From Terrabacter sp. MAHUQ-38 (GTDB lineage: Bacteria; Actinomycetota; Actinomycetes; Actinomycetales; Dermatophilaceae), in assembly GCF_014518425.1 (NCBI RefSeq), contig NZ_JACVCU010000005.1, forward strand, positions 372,678-436,677: a stretch of DNA of 64,000 nt. Direction: 5' to 3'. The notes under the pieces were generated by a model, which was given only the letters and a program-made list of their open reading frames with translations, did not search any database and was not told where the DNA came from. Shown here piece after piece: positions 17,420 to 26,074 of this stretch (position 1 is its first letter; each line of letters opens with the position of its first letter). Both the position numbers and the translations under genes were made by a program.

Positions 17420-17914
17420 TCAGTCGATGCCGGGCAACCGGGCCAGCAGGTCCTCGCCCCACTGCGGCACGATCTGCGGGATGCCCGCCAGGGCGAGGTA
17501 GGCCCAGATGACGGCCCACACGATGAGCAGCGTGCAGAGCGCCACGAGGCCGCGCACCCAGATGGCCTGGTCCATGATCCAGTCGTTCCAGCGGCTCACG
17601 TGGTGCTTGCCGAAGTCGAGCCAGCCTTGCGCGAACTCGAACTCGCTCGCGAGGATGAGCAGCCCGAAGAAGACGACAAGCCAGCCGGGCCCCGGCGCCG
17701 GCACCATGATGAGGCCCGCGACGGTGACGACCGCTCCGACGACGCCGACAGCCGTGCGCCAGACGAGGTGCGTGACGCGGTTCCGCCGCAGCCGGGCCCG
17801 CCAGGCCCAGCGGTCCTCCGCCGCGTCGAGGGTGACGTTGGAGTCGGAGTAGTCGACCTCGGGGCCCCGGGTGGCGCCTGGCGCACCTGGCGCAGTCTTG
17901 TCGTGGTCGCTCAC
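17420..17914 (-). CDS. PGPGW-motif transmembrane protein (TIGR02611-like)
   Basis: 164 aa with the PAPGPGWLVVFFGLLILASE signature of the PGPGW / TIGR02611 family, which has no assigned function. Hydrophobic segments lie at about residues 52-95 (two helices flanking the PGPGW turn) and 118-145. The GTG start (VSDHDKTAPG) overlaps the pabC stop by 4 bp, so it is translated after pabC, although no functional link to folate synthesis is evident. Confidence 0.8.
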   Translation of the reverse strand: MSDHDKTAPGAPGATRGPEVDYSDSNVTLDAAEDRWAWRARLRRNRVTHLVWRTAVGVVGAVVTVAGLIMVPAPGPGWLVVFFGLLILASEFEFAQGWLDFGKHHVSRWNDWIMDQAIWVRGLVALCTLLIVWAVIWAYLALAGIPQIVPQWGEDLLARLPGID

Positions 17915-18756
17915 GGGTCGGCGTCCCGTTCGGCGTTGCTGCGGAAGACTGCCCGGAGCTCGGACGTGACCGGCCGCTCGCTCGACAGCTCGCGGGCGTC
18001 GACGCGGTGGATCGGCAGGACGTCCTTCGTGGAGCTCGTGATGAACACCTCGTCGGCCGTCTGGAGGACCTCGAGCGGGAGCGCCTCCTCGCGGATCTCG
18101 ACCCCCGCGGCGCGTCCCCACTCGATGACGAGCTCGCGGGTGATGCCGAGGAGCAGGCCGGAATCGGCCGGGGGCGTGCGCACCACCCCGTCGACGACGA
18201 CGAAGATGTTGCTGCCCGTGCACTCGCACAGCTCGCCCCGCGTGTTGGCGAAGACGGCCTCGACGGCGCCGGCCTCCTTGGCGCGCGCCAGCGCGACGAC
18301 GTTCTCGGCATACGACGTCGTCTTGAGGCCGACGACCGCGCTGCGCTCGTTGCGTGTCCACGGCACCACTGTCAGGGCACCGCTGGCGGGCGGCCGGGAC
18401 TGCGGTCCGGCCACGACGATGTAGGTGAGCGAGGCGTCGGCGCGGTCGGACCCGAGCGGTCCGATGCCGCCCGTGACGCTGTAGCGCAGTCGGCCGAAGT
18501 CGATCTCGGGCCCGTCGAGCACGGCCGCGATGCCCTTGTCGAGGAAGGGAAGGTCGAGCAACGGCAGGCCGAGGCCGGCCGCGGAGCGTTCGAGACGGCG
18601 GTGGTGACGGGTCAGCGCGAACGGTGTGCCGGTGTCGATCTTCGCGGTCTCGAAGACGCCGTCGCCGACGGTGACCGAGTGGTCGAGGGCGGAGACAGAG
18701 GGTCCGGTCGGGTCGACGAGGTCGCCGTTGACCCAGACGCGCGTGGTCGTGCTCAT
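17911..18756 (-). CDS. pabC: Aminodeoxychorismate lyase
   Basis: 281 aa class IV PLP aminotransferase-fold enzyme releasing pyruvate from aminodeoxychorismate to give p-aminobenzoate for folate. The PLP lysine is Lys145 in GLKTTSYAENV, and the phosphate-binding segment is ECTGSNIFVV. Close relatives in this fold include D-amino-acid and branched-chain aminotransferases, but the pabB gene 64 bp upstream makes the lyase the natural call. Confidence 0.85.
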   Translation of the reverse strand: MSTTTRVWVNGDLVDPTGPSVSALDHSVTVGDGVFETAKIDTGTPFALTRHHRRLERSAAGLGLPLLDLPFLDKGIAAVLDGPEIDFGRLRYSVTGGIGPLGSDRADASLTYIVVAGPQSRPPASGALTVVPWTRNERSAVVGLKTTSYAENVVALARAKEAGAVEAVFANTRGELCECTGSNIFVVVDGVVRTPPADSGLLLGITRELVIEWGRAAGVEIREEALPLEVLQTADEVFITSSTKDVLPIHRVDARELSSERPVTSELRAVFRSNAERDADP

Positions 18757-18820
18757 GGTCCCTTTCCTCGTGGCTGGGCGCCTGCCGGGCGTGCAACGGT
18801 GCGGCGCCGGGCCGGTGTCC

Positions 18821-19855
18821 TCATGGTGTCACAGTGCCGGCCGCCAGCCCGATGAGCCTGGCCGCCTTCAGCTCCGTCTCGGCCCACTCGCCCTCGGGGT
18901 CCGAGTGCCAGGTGATCCCGGCGCCGGTGCCGAAGCGCAGCCAGCGTCCCCCGGTGTCGTCGTGCTCGGCCCAGAAGGTGCGGATGCCGACGGCGAGGTC
19001 GGCCTCACGCGCGTCCGCGTCGACCCAGCCGATGGCGCCGCAGTACGGCCCGCGTGGAGCTGTCTCGAGGTCCTGGATCGCCGTGAGTGCGCTCGACTTG
19101 GGCGCGCCCGACACCGAGCCCGGTGGGTAGGCGGCGGCGAACACGTCCCTCCAGCCCACGTCGGCACGCAGCCGCCCGCTGACCGTCGAGACGAGGTGCA
19201 CGAGCCCTGGGTGCGGCTCGACCGCGCACAGCTCGTCGACCGAGACGGTGCCCGGTTCGCACACGCCCGAGATGTCGTTGCGCATGAGGTCCACGATCAT
19301 GACGTTCTCGGCGTAGTCCTTGGGCAGCATCTCCTCGGCGGTCGGCGCCGTGCCCTTGATCGGCCGAGTGACGATGCGCCGGTCCCGGCGCGACAGGAAG
19401 AGCTCGGGCGAGGCGCTGACGACATCGAGCCCGGCCTCGCGGCAGCGGATCCGAGCGGCGTGCGGCGCGGGGTTGCCTTGCCGCAGGAGCGCGTCGAGCC
19501 CGTCGAGATCTGCGGCCGCGGGGAGCTCGTGACTGAGGACACGGCATACGTTCACCTGGTAGACGGTGCCCGCCGCGATGCGCTCGCGGACCTCCCGGAC
19601 CGCCTGCACGTATGCCGCCCGGTCGAGCGAGCTGCGCCAGCGGCGATCCAGCGGCTGCCATCCGACGGGCGACGCGCTCGTCGCTTCAGGACGGCGGCGC
19701 GCGACGTCGGCGAAGCGGACGGCGGTGACGTCGCCCTCGAAGGAGGCCACGACGGCCCAGAAGCCCTCGCCGGACATGGCGTCGAGGGCCGCTGGGCCGT
19801 GCCGGACGTCGATGACGCCGTGGGCGTCCCGGTCGGCGAAGCGGGCGTGGTCCAC
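18821..19855 (-). CDS. pabB: Aminodeoxychorismate synthase component I
   Basis: 344 aa chorismate-binding enzyme. Signature motifs are PIKGTAPTAEE, ENVMIVDLMRNDISGV and YPPGSVSGAPKSSAL. There is no fused glutamine amidotransferase domain, so a PabA/TrpG partner elsewhere must supply ammonia. The protein is shorter than E. coli PabB (about 450 aa), mainly at the N-terminus. The start is uncertain: GTG at 19855 is used because it gives a plausible N-terminus clear of the preceding glutathione peroxidase gene, but no Shine-Dalgarno is visible. It feeds pabC downstream. Confidence 0.85.
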   Translation of the reverse strand: MDHARFADRDAHGVIDVRHGPAALDAMSGEGFWAVVASFEGDVTAVRFADVARRRPEATSASPVGWQPLDRRWRSSLDRAAYVQAVREVRERIAAGTVYQVNVCRVLSHELPAAADLDGLDALLRQGNPAPHAARIRCREAGLDVVSASPELFLSRRDRRIVTRPIKGTAPTAEEMLPKDYAENVMIVDLMRNDISGVCEPGTVSVDELCAVEPHPGLVHLVSTVSGRLRADVGWRDVFAAAYPPGSVSGAPKSSALTAIQDLETAPRGPYCGAIGWVDADAREADLAVGIRTFWAEHDDTGGRWLRFGTGAGITWHSDPEGEWAETELKAARLIGLAAGTVTP

Positions 19856-19871
19856 CCGCAGATCGTAGGGC

Positions 19872-20354
19872 CTAGGAGGCCAGCGCCTTCTCGATGTCTG
19901 CTGCGAGGTCGGCGGGTTCGGTCGTCGGCGAGTAGCGAGCGATGACCGTGCCGTCCCGGGCGACGAGGAACTTCGTGAAGTTCCACTTGATCTTCTTGCC
20001 GAGCAGACCGCCCGCCTCGGACTTGAGCCACGTGAAGAGCGGGTGCTCGCCGGAGCCGTTGACCTCGACCTTGGCGAACATCGGGAACGTGACGCCGTAG
20101 TTCTTCTGGCAGAAGGCGCCGATCTCCTCGTCGGAGGCGGGGTCCTGGCCGCCGAACTGGTTGCACGGGAAGCCGAGCACGGTGAGGCCCTGCACCCGGT
20201 ACGTCTCGTAGAGCTGCTCGAGCCCACCGAGCTGCGGCGTGTAGCCACATTCGCTGGCGGTGTTGACGACGAGGACGACGTCACCGGCGCACTCGCCCAG
20301 GGACACCTCCGCGCCGTCGATCGCGGTGGCCTTGAAGTCGTGCAGCACGGTCAC
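19872..20354 (-). CDS. Glutathione peroxidase-family thiol peroxidase
   Basis: 160 aa thioredoxin-fold peroxidase. The catalytic residue is Cys36 (NTASECGYTPQ), not selenocysteine, with Gln70 in FPCNQFGGQ and the Trp in KWNFTKF completing the tetrad. Bacterial Cys-GPx enzymes usually take electrons from thioredoxin or mycoredoxin rather than glutathione, and actinobacteria use mycothiol. The GTG at 20354 has GAGGAGA six bases upstream. It stands between the LigD polymerase and pabB genes on the same strand. Confidence 0.9.
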   Translation of the reverse strand: MTVLHDFKATAIDGAEVSLGECAGDVVLVVNTASECGYTPQLGGLEQLYETYRVQGLTVLGFPCNQFGGQDPASDEEIGAFCQKNYGVTFPMFAKVEVNGSGEHPLFTWLKSEAGGLLGKKIKWNFTKFLVARDGTVIARYSPTTEPADLAADIEKALAS

Positions 20355-20445
20355 GGTCTCTCCTCTGTGGTTACGCGTCGGTAGGCCATCTTCGCCCGGA
20401 CCGCGCCCGAAGCGCGAATCGTGGGCGTGAGGCCCGTCGCCGAGC

Positions 20446-21423
20446 TCAGCCGGTGGCGTCCTCGGGCTCGGGCGGCACGTCCTTGCCCTCCCGCTCGTCG
20501 CGCTCGGCCCACTCGAGCAGCGAGCTGAAGTCGAAGACGGCCTCGTCGATGCCGGCATGGAGGTCGCCGAGCTCCGCGAAACGATCCGGCATCGTCGCGA
20601 TGGTGAAGTCCTGCGGCTCGGCATCCGGGATCTCGTCCCACGCGAGCGGCGCGGAGACGGTGCCCCGCGGGTTGCCTCGAACGCTGTACGCGGCGGCGAT
20701 CGTGTGGTCGCGTGCGTTCTGGTTGTAGTCGACGAACAGGTCGTGGGGCGAGCGGTCCCGGCGCCACCACGTCGTCGTGACCTCGTCGGGAAGCCGGCGC
20801 TCGACCTCGCGCGCGAACGCGAGGGCACCGCTGCGTACGTCCTTGAACCCCCAGCGCGGCTCGATGCGCACGTAGACGTGCAGCCCCGCGCCACCGGACG
20901 TCTTAGGCCAACCGACGGCACCGAGCTCGTCGAGGATCTCGTGCGTCGTCGCCGCGGCCCGACGCACGGTGTCGAACGAACACTTCGGCATCGGGTCGAG
21001 GTCGATGCGCCACTCGTCGGGCTTCTCGGTGTCGGCGCGTCGGCTGTTCCACGGGTGGAACTCCACCGTCGACATCTGGACCGCCCAGATGACGTCGGCC
21101 AGGCGCGTGACGCACAGCTCGTCGGCGTGCAGCCCGTAGCGCGGGAAGTGCAGGCGCACGGTCTCCACCCACGGCGGCGCGCCGGCGGGCAGCCGCTTCT
21201 GGTGCACCTTTGCGCCGTCGACCCCCTTGGGGAAGCGGTGCAGCATGCACGGTCGCTCGCGCAGGGCGTTGACGATCCCCGGTCCCACCGACTGGTAGTA
21301 CTTCACCAGGTCGAGCTTGGTCTCGCCGCGCTCGGAGAAGTAGACGCGGTCCGGGCTGGAGAGACGCACCGTGAAGTCGCCGACCTCGATCTCCATCGCT
21401 GGGCTCTTGCTCGACGCCGCCAT
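20446..21423 (-). CDS. LigD-type NHEJ polymerase domain protein (stand-alone)
   Basis: 325 aa, corresponding only to the primase-polymerase (PolDom) part of LigD. Catalytic acidic residues are Asp141 and Asp143 in EWRIDLDPMP, with the third in DLFVDYNQN; HRFPKGVDG and SGGAGLHVYVR are family hallmarks. It adds nucleotides at double-strand breaks during Ku-dependent end joining. No ligase or phosphoesterase domain or ku gene is in the window, so partners must be elsewhere. The ATG at 21423 follows a 111-bp gap after the tRNA-Gly gene. Confidence 0.9.
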   Translation of the reverse strand: MAASSKSPAMEIEVGDFTVRLSSPDRVYFSERGETKLDLVKYYQSVGPGIVNALRERPCMLHRFPKGVDGAKVHQKRLPAGAPPWVETVRLHFPRYGLHADELCVTRLADVIWAVQMSTVEFHPWNSRRADTEKPDEWRIDLDPMPKCSFDTVRRAAATTHEILDELGAVGWPKTSGGAGLHVYVRIEPRWGFKDVRSGALAFAREVERRLPDEVTTTWWRRDRSPHDLFVDYNQNARDHTIAAAYSVRGNPRGTVSAPLAWDEIPDAEPQDFTIATMPDRFAELGDLHAGIDEAVFDFSSLLEWAERDEREGKDVPPEPEDATG

Positions 21424-21497
21424 GCCGGACAGCCTACGGACCAGAGGCCCGCGTGGGCCGTATGCCGCGTGGCCGGGTCGGTGCCGGACGCGCGGAA

Positions 21498-21525
21498 GGG
21501 CCCGCCGACGCGTGTCGACGGACCC
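21498..21525 (-). terminator. tRNA-Gly terminator (imperfect hairpin)
   Basis: Arms GGGCCCGCCGAC and GTCGACGGACCC pair over 12 positions with two mismatches and a 4-nt loop, immediately past the 3' end of the tRNA-Gly gene on the minus strand. The exit side reads CCGCGC, with no T-run. Confidence 0.5.
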
Positions 21526-21534
21526 CTCCTGACG

Positions 21535-21607
21535 AGCGGACGACCGGGCTCGAACCGGCGACCTCAACCTTGGCAAGGTTGCGCTCTACCAACTGAGCTA
21601 CGTCCGC
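21535..21607 (-). tRNA. tRNA-Gly (anticodon GCC), copy 1
   Basis: Acceptor GCGGACG / CGTCCGC, anticodon loop TTGCCAA, T-arm GGTTCGAGCC. Discriminator U; CCA not encoded. A TATGGT -10-like box lies about 45 bp upstream. An identical gene lies at 45704-45776 in the same orientation; identity covers 76 bp. Confidence 0.95.
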
Positions 21608-21744
21608 GTGCAGTCCTCCGGCGACCGAGGCCGCCGTGGTTGCGTGGTAGACCATAGCGGACCTGCGGGCCGGTTGCGAAACCCACTCTCCGAGTTGCCG
21701 TTCCGAGACAGATGCGTGCAGCCCGCCGGGGACGGGCGAGGCGA

Positions 21745-21778
21745 GGAGCCCCGCTCGTTTGCGGGTGAGCGGGGCTCC
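21745..21778. terminator. 12-bp hairpin upstream of the maleylpyruvate-isomerase-like gene
   Basis: GGAGCCCCGCTC / GAGCGGGGCTCC with a 10-nt loop lies 25 bp upstream of the start at 21803 and about 140 bp upstream of tRNA-Gly. No gene ends here, so it is either an attenuator in the leader of the plus-strand gene or an isolated structure. Confidence 0.45.
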
Positions 21779-21802
21779 GAGTGGCCGCATAGGTTGGTTC
21801 GC

Positions 21803-22456
21803 ATGAGGCACCTGTCATTCGCGCACGCGCCGGCGGTCGAGCGTCTTGGCCAGCAGATCAGACAGACCGTGAGTGCTGCAGATGCACTCAGTGACCTGCA
21901 GCTGCTGGCTCCCTCGAGATGCCACGGGTGGAGTGCGCTGGACGTCGTCGTCCACCTCCGCATGGGTCTGCAGGAAATGGTGGTCGGCGCCGGCCCTACG
22001 GACGACGGGCCAGACCATGATGCTGCGTCGTACTGGGCGAGCCACCCGGACGACCGGGACGACGATCCGGTGCCACACATCCTGTGGTTGCGACGGGTCG
22101 CCAGCGCCTACGGTCGCCCGTCCGCCGCCGTGAGCCATCTCAAAGACGTCGCCGAGGGCGCCATCGTCGCGGTCCGCTCGATGCAGGAGGGGCTGATCGC
22201 CTTTCAGGGCAAGCACCTGCGCAGCGGCGACTTCCTGGCAACTTGGGTCGTCGAGCTGGCCGTCCATCAGCTCGACTTCGACATCGATGGGGACGAACCT
22301 GTCGGGATCGACTGGGCGCGCAGAACGCTGGAGGCCATCGCGGACGCCGACCTGTCGTCGGGGATGGATGACCGGTCGGCGGTGCTCGTGGGCCTGGGGC
22401 GCATACCGCCTCCGGCCGGGGTCGCGCTGTACGACTCCTACCCGGTGTCGCTCTGA
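21803..22456 (+). CDS. Maleylpyruvate isomerase N-terminal (DinB-like) domain protein
   Basis: 217 aa with the mycothiol-dependent maleylpyruvate isomerase/DinB four-helix fold: SRCHGWSALDVVVHLRMGLQ carries the first histidine region and ELAVHQLDFD the later one, the positions of the metal-binding histidines in this family. Many actinobacterial members are uncharacterised mycothiol S-transferases. The ATG at 21803 was chosen because the upstream frame runs into tRNA-Gly. Substrate cannot be named. Confidence 0.7.
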   Translation: MRHLSFAHAPAVERLGQQIRQTVSAADALSDLQLLAPSRCHGWSALDVVVHLRMGLQEMVVGAGPTDDGPDHDAASYWASHPDDRDDDPVPHILWLRRVASAYGRPSAAVSHLKDVAEGAIVAVRSMQEGLIAFQGKHLRSGDFLATWVVELAVHQLDFDIDGDEPVGIDWARRTLEAIADADLSSGMDDRSAVLVGLGRIPPPAGVALYDSYPVSL

Positions 22457-22488
22457 CGCGCAGCACCCTACGGCGTCCTCGCGCTTGA

Positions 22489-22516
22489 ACCATGGGGATG
22501 ACCTGATCCCCTTGGT
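22489..22516. terminator. Bidirectional terminator between convergent genes
   Basis: ACCATGGGGAT and ATCCCCTTGGT pair over 11 positions with one mismatch and a 6-nt loop, located between the stop of the isomerase-like gene (plus) and the stop of the lipoprotein gene (minus). Confidence 0.6.
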
Positions 22517-22521
22517 CCGAG

Positions 22522-23016
22522 CTAAGCGGAGCGTGGGGTGAGGGCCCTGGACCCGAGGGGCTCGGCCAGCGGGACGCGGACCCCGAAGACTCCGAGGACG
22601 GCTGGGATACCGGCGCACACCGCCCCCGGCACCCGACCCGTCCAGACGTCGAGCCGCACAGCGGAGCGTGTCTCGTCCACGTCGAGATAGGTCACGACGT
22701 CGCAGGGCGGTCCGCCGGCCTTCACCTCCACGAGGACGCTCGGCCCCGGTCCGGCGTCGACGAGGCTCCACGAGGCTCGGCGTTCGCGCAGTGCGGGTAC
22801 AGGCGTGACCTCGCTCACGGTGGACGACGGCGTCGGGCCGCCCGACGTGGGTGCGGGTCGCCGGCTCGGGGGCCTGGGCGGTGCCGACTGCCCGGGCGTA
22901 GCGGCGTCGCCGCAGGCACCGATGGCGAGCACGAGGATCACGCAGGCCGCCGCGAACGCGCCGAGGGGCGCGCCCGGTCGGACCGGACGCGCCCTTCGTG
23001 TGTGCGGGTTGGGCAT
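22522..23016 (-). CDS. Putative lipoprotein of unknown function
   Basis: 164 aa. A basic N-terminus (MPNPHTRRARPVRPG) and hydrophobic core lead to the lipobox LAIGAC, so Cys35 is probably lipidated. A Pro/Ser-rich linker (about 38-68) follows, then about 95 residues with two cysteines (PPCDVVTY, GAVCAGIP) that could form a disulfide. I do not recognise the domain. It starts one base after the stop of the secreted protease gene, so the two are almost certainly co-translated. Confidence 0.7.
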   Translation of the reverse strand: MPNPHTRRARPVRPGAPLGAFAAACVILVLAIGACGDAATPGQSAPPRPPSRRPAPTSGGPTPSSTVSEVTPVPALRERRASWSLVDAGPGPSVLVEVKAGGPPCDVVTYLDVDETRSAVRLDVWTGRVPGAVCAGIPAVLGVFGVRVPLAEPLGSRALTPRSA

Positions 23017-23017
23017 C

Positions 23018-24136
23018 TCAGAGGTAGCGGGTGAAGTTGAAGAGGCTCCACGCGTCGTCGTCGAAGTACGGCGACAGCATGATCGTCGGGCCGGAGATGC
23101 GGTCGATACGGCTGTTGACGCCGTTGAGCCAGCCCCAGTCGCCGTTGTAGCCGTTGAGCCAGCCGCCGCCGCTCGAGCCGCGCGTCATGTCGCACGGGAT
23201 CTTGACGGTCTGGGACCACGTGAACCAGTAGTCCCACTCCGGCGAGGTCGTCCCCTGGCAGCGCATGAGGTTGCCGCCGTCGAAGGGGGTCTCGGCCGGG
23301 TAGCCGAACGCGTACTCGTACACGTTCTTGCCCTTGTTGACGGTGAGTCCCTGACCGCCGAAGTAGTCGGCGATGTGCCAGCCGCCGAAGTTCGTGTTCA
23401 TCGTCGCCACGCCGAAGTCCTGGGAGAAGTCGGAGCTGCCGGTCCAGGCGGTGCGCGCCTGCAGCGATGCCGCGGACCACGTGCCGTACGGCCGCGGGTT
23501 GGCCAGGTCGTCGTCGTATGCCGGGACGAACGTCCAGTTGCTGTGCCACGTGCCGCCCTGGCCGCCGTGGACGCAGTGACCTGCGGTCCAGACCGAGTCC
23601 CTGCCCTCGGTGTTGATGATCGTCCCGGAGCAGACGTAGTTGAGACCGCCCTTGGTGAAGAAGACCTTCCCGGCCGTGTACGCCGTCGGAACGTAGTAGG
23701 GCAGGTTGGGGTTGTAGGCCGCCTGCAGACCGGAGGCGAAGAACTTGCTGGGCGCACCGTCGACACTGCGGACCGGGCCGTCGTTGGTGACTGGCTTCTT
23801 GCCGGCCTGGTGCAGCGCCTTCTGCGAGGCGACGTACTTCTCTGCCTTGGCGGCAAAGTCTCCGGAACTGGCCACCGGTGTCGCGGAGCGCATCCGCGCC
23901 GGCGTCCAGAACGCCTCGAGCGACTGGCTGTCGGTGGCCTTGGCCCCGAACTTCGCCTTGCCGGCCGCCTTCGCCTCGGCGGTGACCTGCACCGTGCTGG
24001 TTGCGTTGGCCGCCGTCGCGGACTGCTTGTCGTGCTGCGGCGCCGCGCCCGCGGCGCCGATCGACATGCTGGTCGCCGCAAGCAGCCCGACGCCGACGGC
24101 GACCGACTTCGTGGTGAGAGAGCGGAGTGTGCCCAT
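23018..24136 (-). CDS. Secreted trypsin-like serine protease
   Basis: 372 aa. A signal peptide (about 1-32, ending AGAAP) and a 90-residue Ala/Lys-rich pro-region precede a chymotrypsin-fold domain. The catalytic triad reads TAGHCVHG (His), SQDFGVATM (Asp) and MTRGSSGGGW (Ser). The arrangement resembles the V8/glutamyl-endopeptidase-like family of secreted bacterial proteases. Substrate preference cannot be read from the sequence. The lipoprotein gene follows with a single-base gap, and a lipoprotein serpin is encoded 2 kb away. Confidence 0.88.
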   Translation of the reverse strand: MGTLRSLTTKSVAVGVGLLAATSMSIGAAGAAPQHDKQSATAANATSTVQVTAEAKAAGKAKFGAKATDSQSLEAFWTPARMRSATPVASSGDFAAKAEKYVASQKALHQAGKKPVTNDGPVRSVDGAPSKFFASGLQAAYNPNLPYYVPTAYTAGKVFFTKGGLNYVCSGTIINTEGRDSVWTAGHCVHGGQGGTWHSNWTFVPAYDDDLANPRPYGTWSAASLQARTAWTGSSDFSQDFGVATMNTNFGGWHIADYFGGQGLTVNKGKNVYEYAFGYPAETPFDGGNLMRCQGTTSPEWDYWFTWSQTVKIPCDMTRGSSGGGWLNGYNGDWGWLNGVNSRIDRISGPTIMLSPYFDDDAWSLFNFTRYL

Positions 24137-24257
24137 GATGTGAGTTCCTTCCCCGAGCCAGCCGCCCGATGCGGCCGAGCTTCAGGCGTTCAGAGCAGGA
24201 ACCACGCCGCGTGATACGGACCTCTCGGCAAGACCCTCGCGGTCACGTGCCCGAGTT

Positions 24258-25571
24258 TCAGAGCCTCAGCACGATCAGCGCGATGTCGTCGCGTAGGGCA
24301 GAGTGCGGTGGCAGCTCAGCGAGAAGCGTGTCCGCAAGTGACTCGACGTCCAGCCCCCGGAGCCGGACGAGGGCCGCTGCCAGGCGGCGGATCCCCCTGT
24401 CGAGGGGCTCGCCGCGGCGCTCGACCAAGCCGTCGGTGTACATGACGAGGGTGTCGCCCTTGCCCAGGGTTGCCGTGCCGAGGGGCCTGGTGACGATGTG
24501 CTCGGTGACGGCGAGCGGCGGCCCCAGTGCCTGGTCCATGGCGTGGACCGTGCCGTCCTCGCGCAGGACGAGTGGCGGCAGGTGACCGGCGTTGCTGTAG
24601 ATGGCCAGGTCGAGCTCTGGGTCGATGACGACCTTCACCGCCGTCGTGGCCGTCGCATCAGGGCTGTGACGAGCCACCCGATCGAGCGCCGTCATGGCCG
24701 CGGCCGGACCCACATCGGCGACGGTCAGGGCACTCAACGCGCTACGGAGCTGGCCCATCACGGCGGCCGCGCGCAGCCCATGACCGACCACATCACCGAC
24801 GGCTACCGCCAGACGACCCTGTCCGAGGTCCGCGACGTCGTACCAGTCTCCGCCGACCTGGAGCGCGTCCGAGGCCGGCCGGTAGCGGACCGCAACCTGG
24901 ACCGCCTCGGTGACGCTCGCGGGAACTTCAGCGGGAAGCATGACCTCCTGGACGGCGATGCCCAGCTGCCGCTGCGTCTCCAGCGCCAGGTCGAACATCT
25001 GGCTCTGTTCCGCGACCGCGGTGGCGGCCACCACCGCGGCCCTCGCCTGCAGGCCACCGAGCTCGAGGGATCCGCTCAGAGCGGCACCGAGATGGGGGAC
25101 GAGGGCGGTGACGTCGTGAATGTTGTACAGCACGTCCGTCCCCACGCCACCTGGCCTCGGCACGGGCACGGCGGTGCCGATCCAGTAGTGCCGCCCTTCG
25201 TCGGCCCCCTCGGACCGACCCAGCTCGAGCTCGTACCGCTGGAGGCCGACCACGACCGTCCGGCCGGTCTCCAGAGCGGACAGGACGGCGCGGCGAACGG
25301 TGTCGACGACTGGCTCGGTCCCGGCTGTCTCTGTCGGCAGCACGGCGAACAGGTTCGTCCCGATCACCTCGCTCCGCGTCCGGCCGGACACCTCCACGTA
25401 GGCGTCGTTGCAGTCACGAACCATCAGATCCGCGTCGAGTACGACGCAGGGAGTCGGCACCGCGCGAAACAACGCCGGGTAGTCAAGGTCCACCGCTGAC
25501 CGCGCGCCATTGGAGCCGGGCGCCGACGCCAAAGGTGGCCGGCGCACCGGGCGGGTCTCGGGAGTGGACAC
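24258..25571 (-). CDS. PAS-PP2C (SpoIIE/RsbU-type) phosphatase
   Basis: 437 aa cytoplasmic protein. A PAS domain (about 28-150: PTPCVVLDADLMVRDCNDAY) and a helical linker lead to a SpoIIE-type PP2C domain (about 215-437) with VGGDWYDV, VGDVVGHGLRAA and the metal aspartates near SALRDDIALIVLRL. Such proteins dephosphorylate anti-sigma-factor antagonists (STAS proteins) in response to signals. No STAS, kinase or sigma gene is adjacent. The start is uncertain: GTG at 25571 gives a natural N-terminus, and a GTG at 25667 would add 32 residues. Confidence 0.85.
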   Translation of the reverse strand: MSTPETRPVRRPPLASAPGSNGARSAVDLDYPALFRAVPTPCVVLDADLMVRDCNDAYVEVSGRTRSEVIGTNLFAVLPTETAGTEPVVDTVRRAVLSALETGRTVVVGLQRYELELGRSEGADEGRHYWIGTAVPVPRPGGVGTDVLYNIHDVTALVPHLGAALSGSLELGGLQARAAVVAATAVAEQSQMFDLALETQRQLGIAVQEVMLPAEVPASVTEAVQVAVRYRPASDALQVGGDWYDVADLGQGRLAVAVGDVVGHGLRAAAVMGQLRSALSALTVADVGPAAAMTALDRVARHSPDATATTAVKVVIDPELDLAIYSNAGHLPPLVLREDGTVHAMDQALGPPLAVTEHIVTRPLGTATLGKGDTLVMYTDGLVERRGEPLDRGIRRLAAALVRLRGLDVESLADTLLAELPPHSALRDDIALIVLRL

Positions 25572-26074
25572 GCGCTCACGGTAAACGGGGCCCGCATCGG
25601 ACGGGGCCCACTTGGCAAAACACGATGCGCGGTTCGTGCCGACTCGACGCCGCGGCCCTGGCGTCACGGCCTCACGTCGAGAAGCGACCGCTGTCGCGGC
25701 AACATGGCCGGGTCGGCCTGCTTCTCCACTGGGCTACACGCTGAGCCGGATCACAAAGGTGACCATCCGGATCGCCACCTGACAGCCTTGTCCGTCATCG
25801 CAGGTAGCGCCCCATCAGCTGCACCACCGCCCAACGGCACATCGTCAACCGGACATCACGCTGTCCCCCGCGGTCGTGCCGATACATGGTGCGCGGCCAG
25901 GTGACGCCCTGAGAGTTCTCGTGGATCGGCGGAGTGCAACTGCGGAGACGGCGGTGGAGAGCCGCGTCCATCGTGCAACGCTCGGTACTGCTGTGGTGTC
26001 TCATAGGGCATGAGCGACGATGCCCCAGAAGCCTTCGTGCCTACGGAGCAGGCCCCGATGCGCCGCCGACGATC
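25572..26074. other. Intergenic region between divergent phosphatase and serpin genes
   Basis: About 500 bp with no convincing gene, RNA or repeat. It must contain both promoters. A 23-codon reading frame (26010-26081, MSDDAPEAFVPTEQAPMRRR...) overlaps the serpin start in another frame and may be a leader peptide or the displaced N-terminus of the serpin. Confidence 0.4.

Noticed and set aside
20446-21423. Complete LigD (ligase plus polymerase plus phosphoesterase)
   Set aside because: Only the polymerase domain is present; no ligase KxDG motif occurs in the protein or in neighbouring genes.
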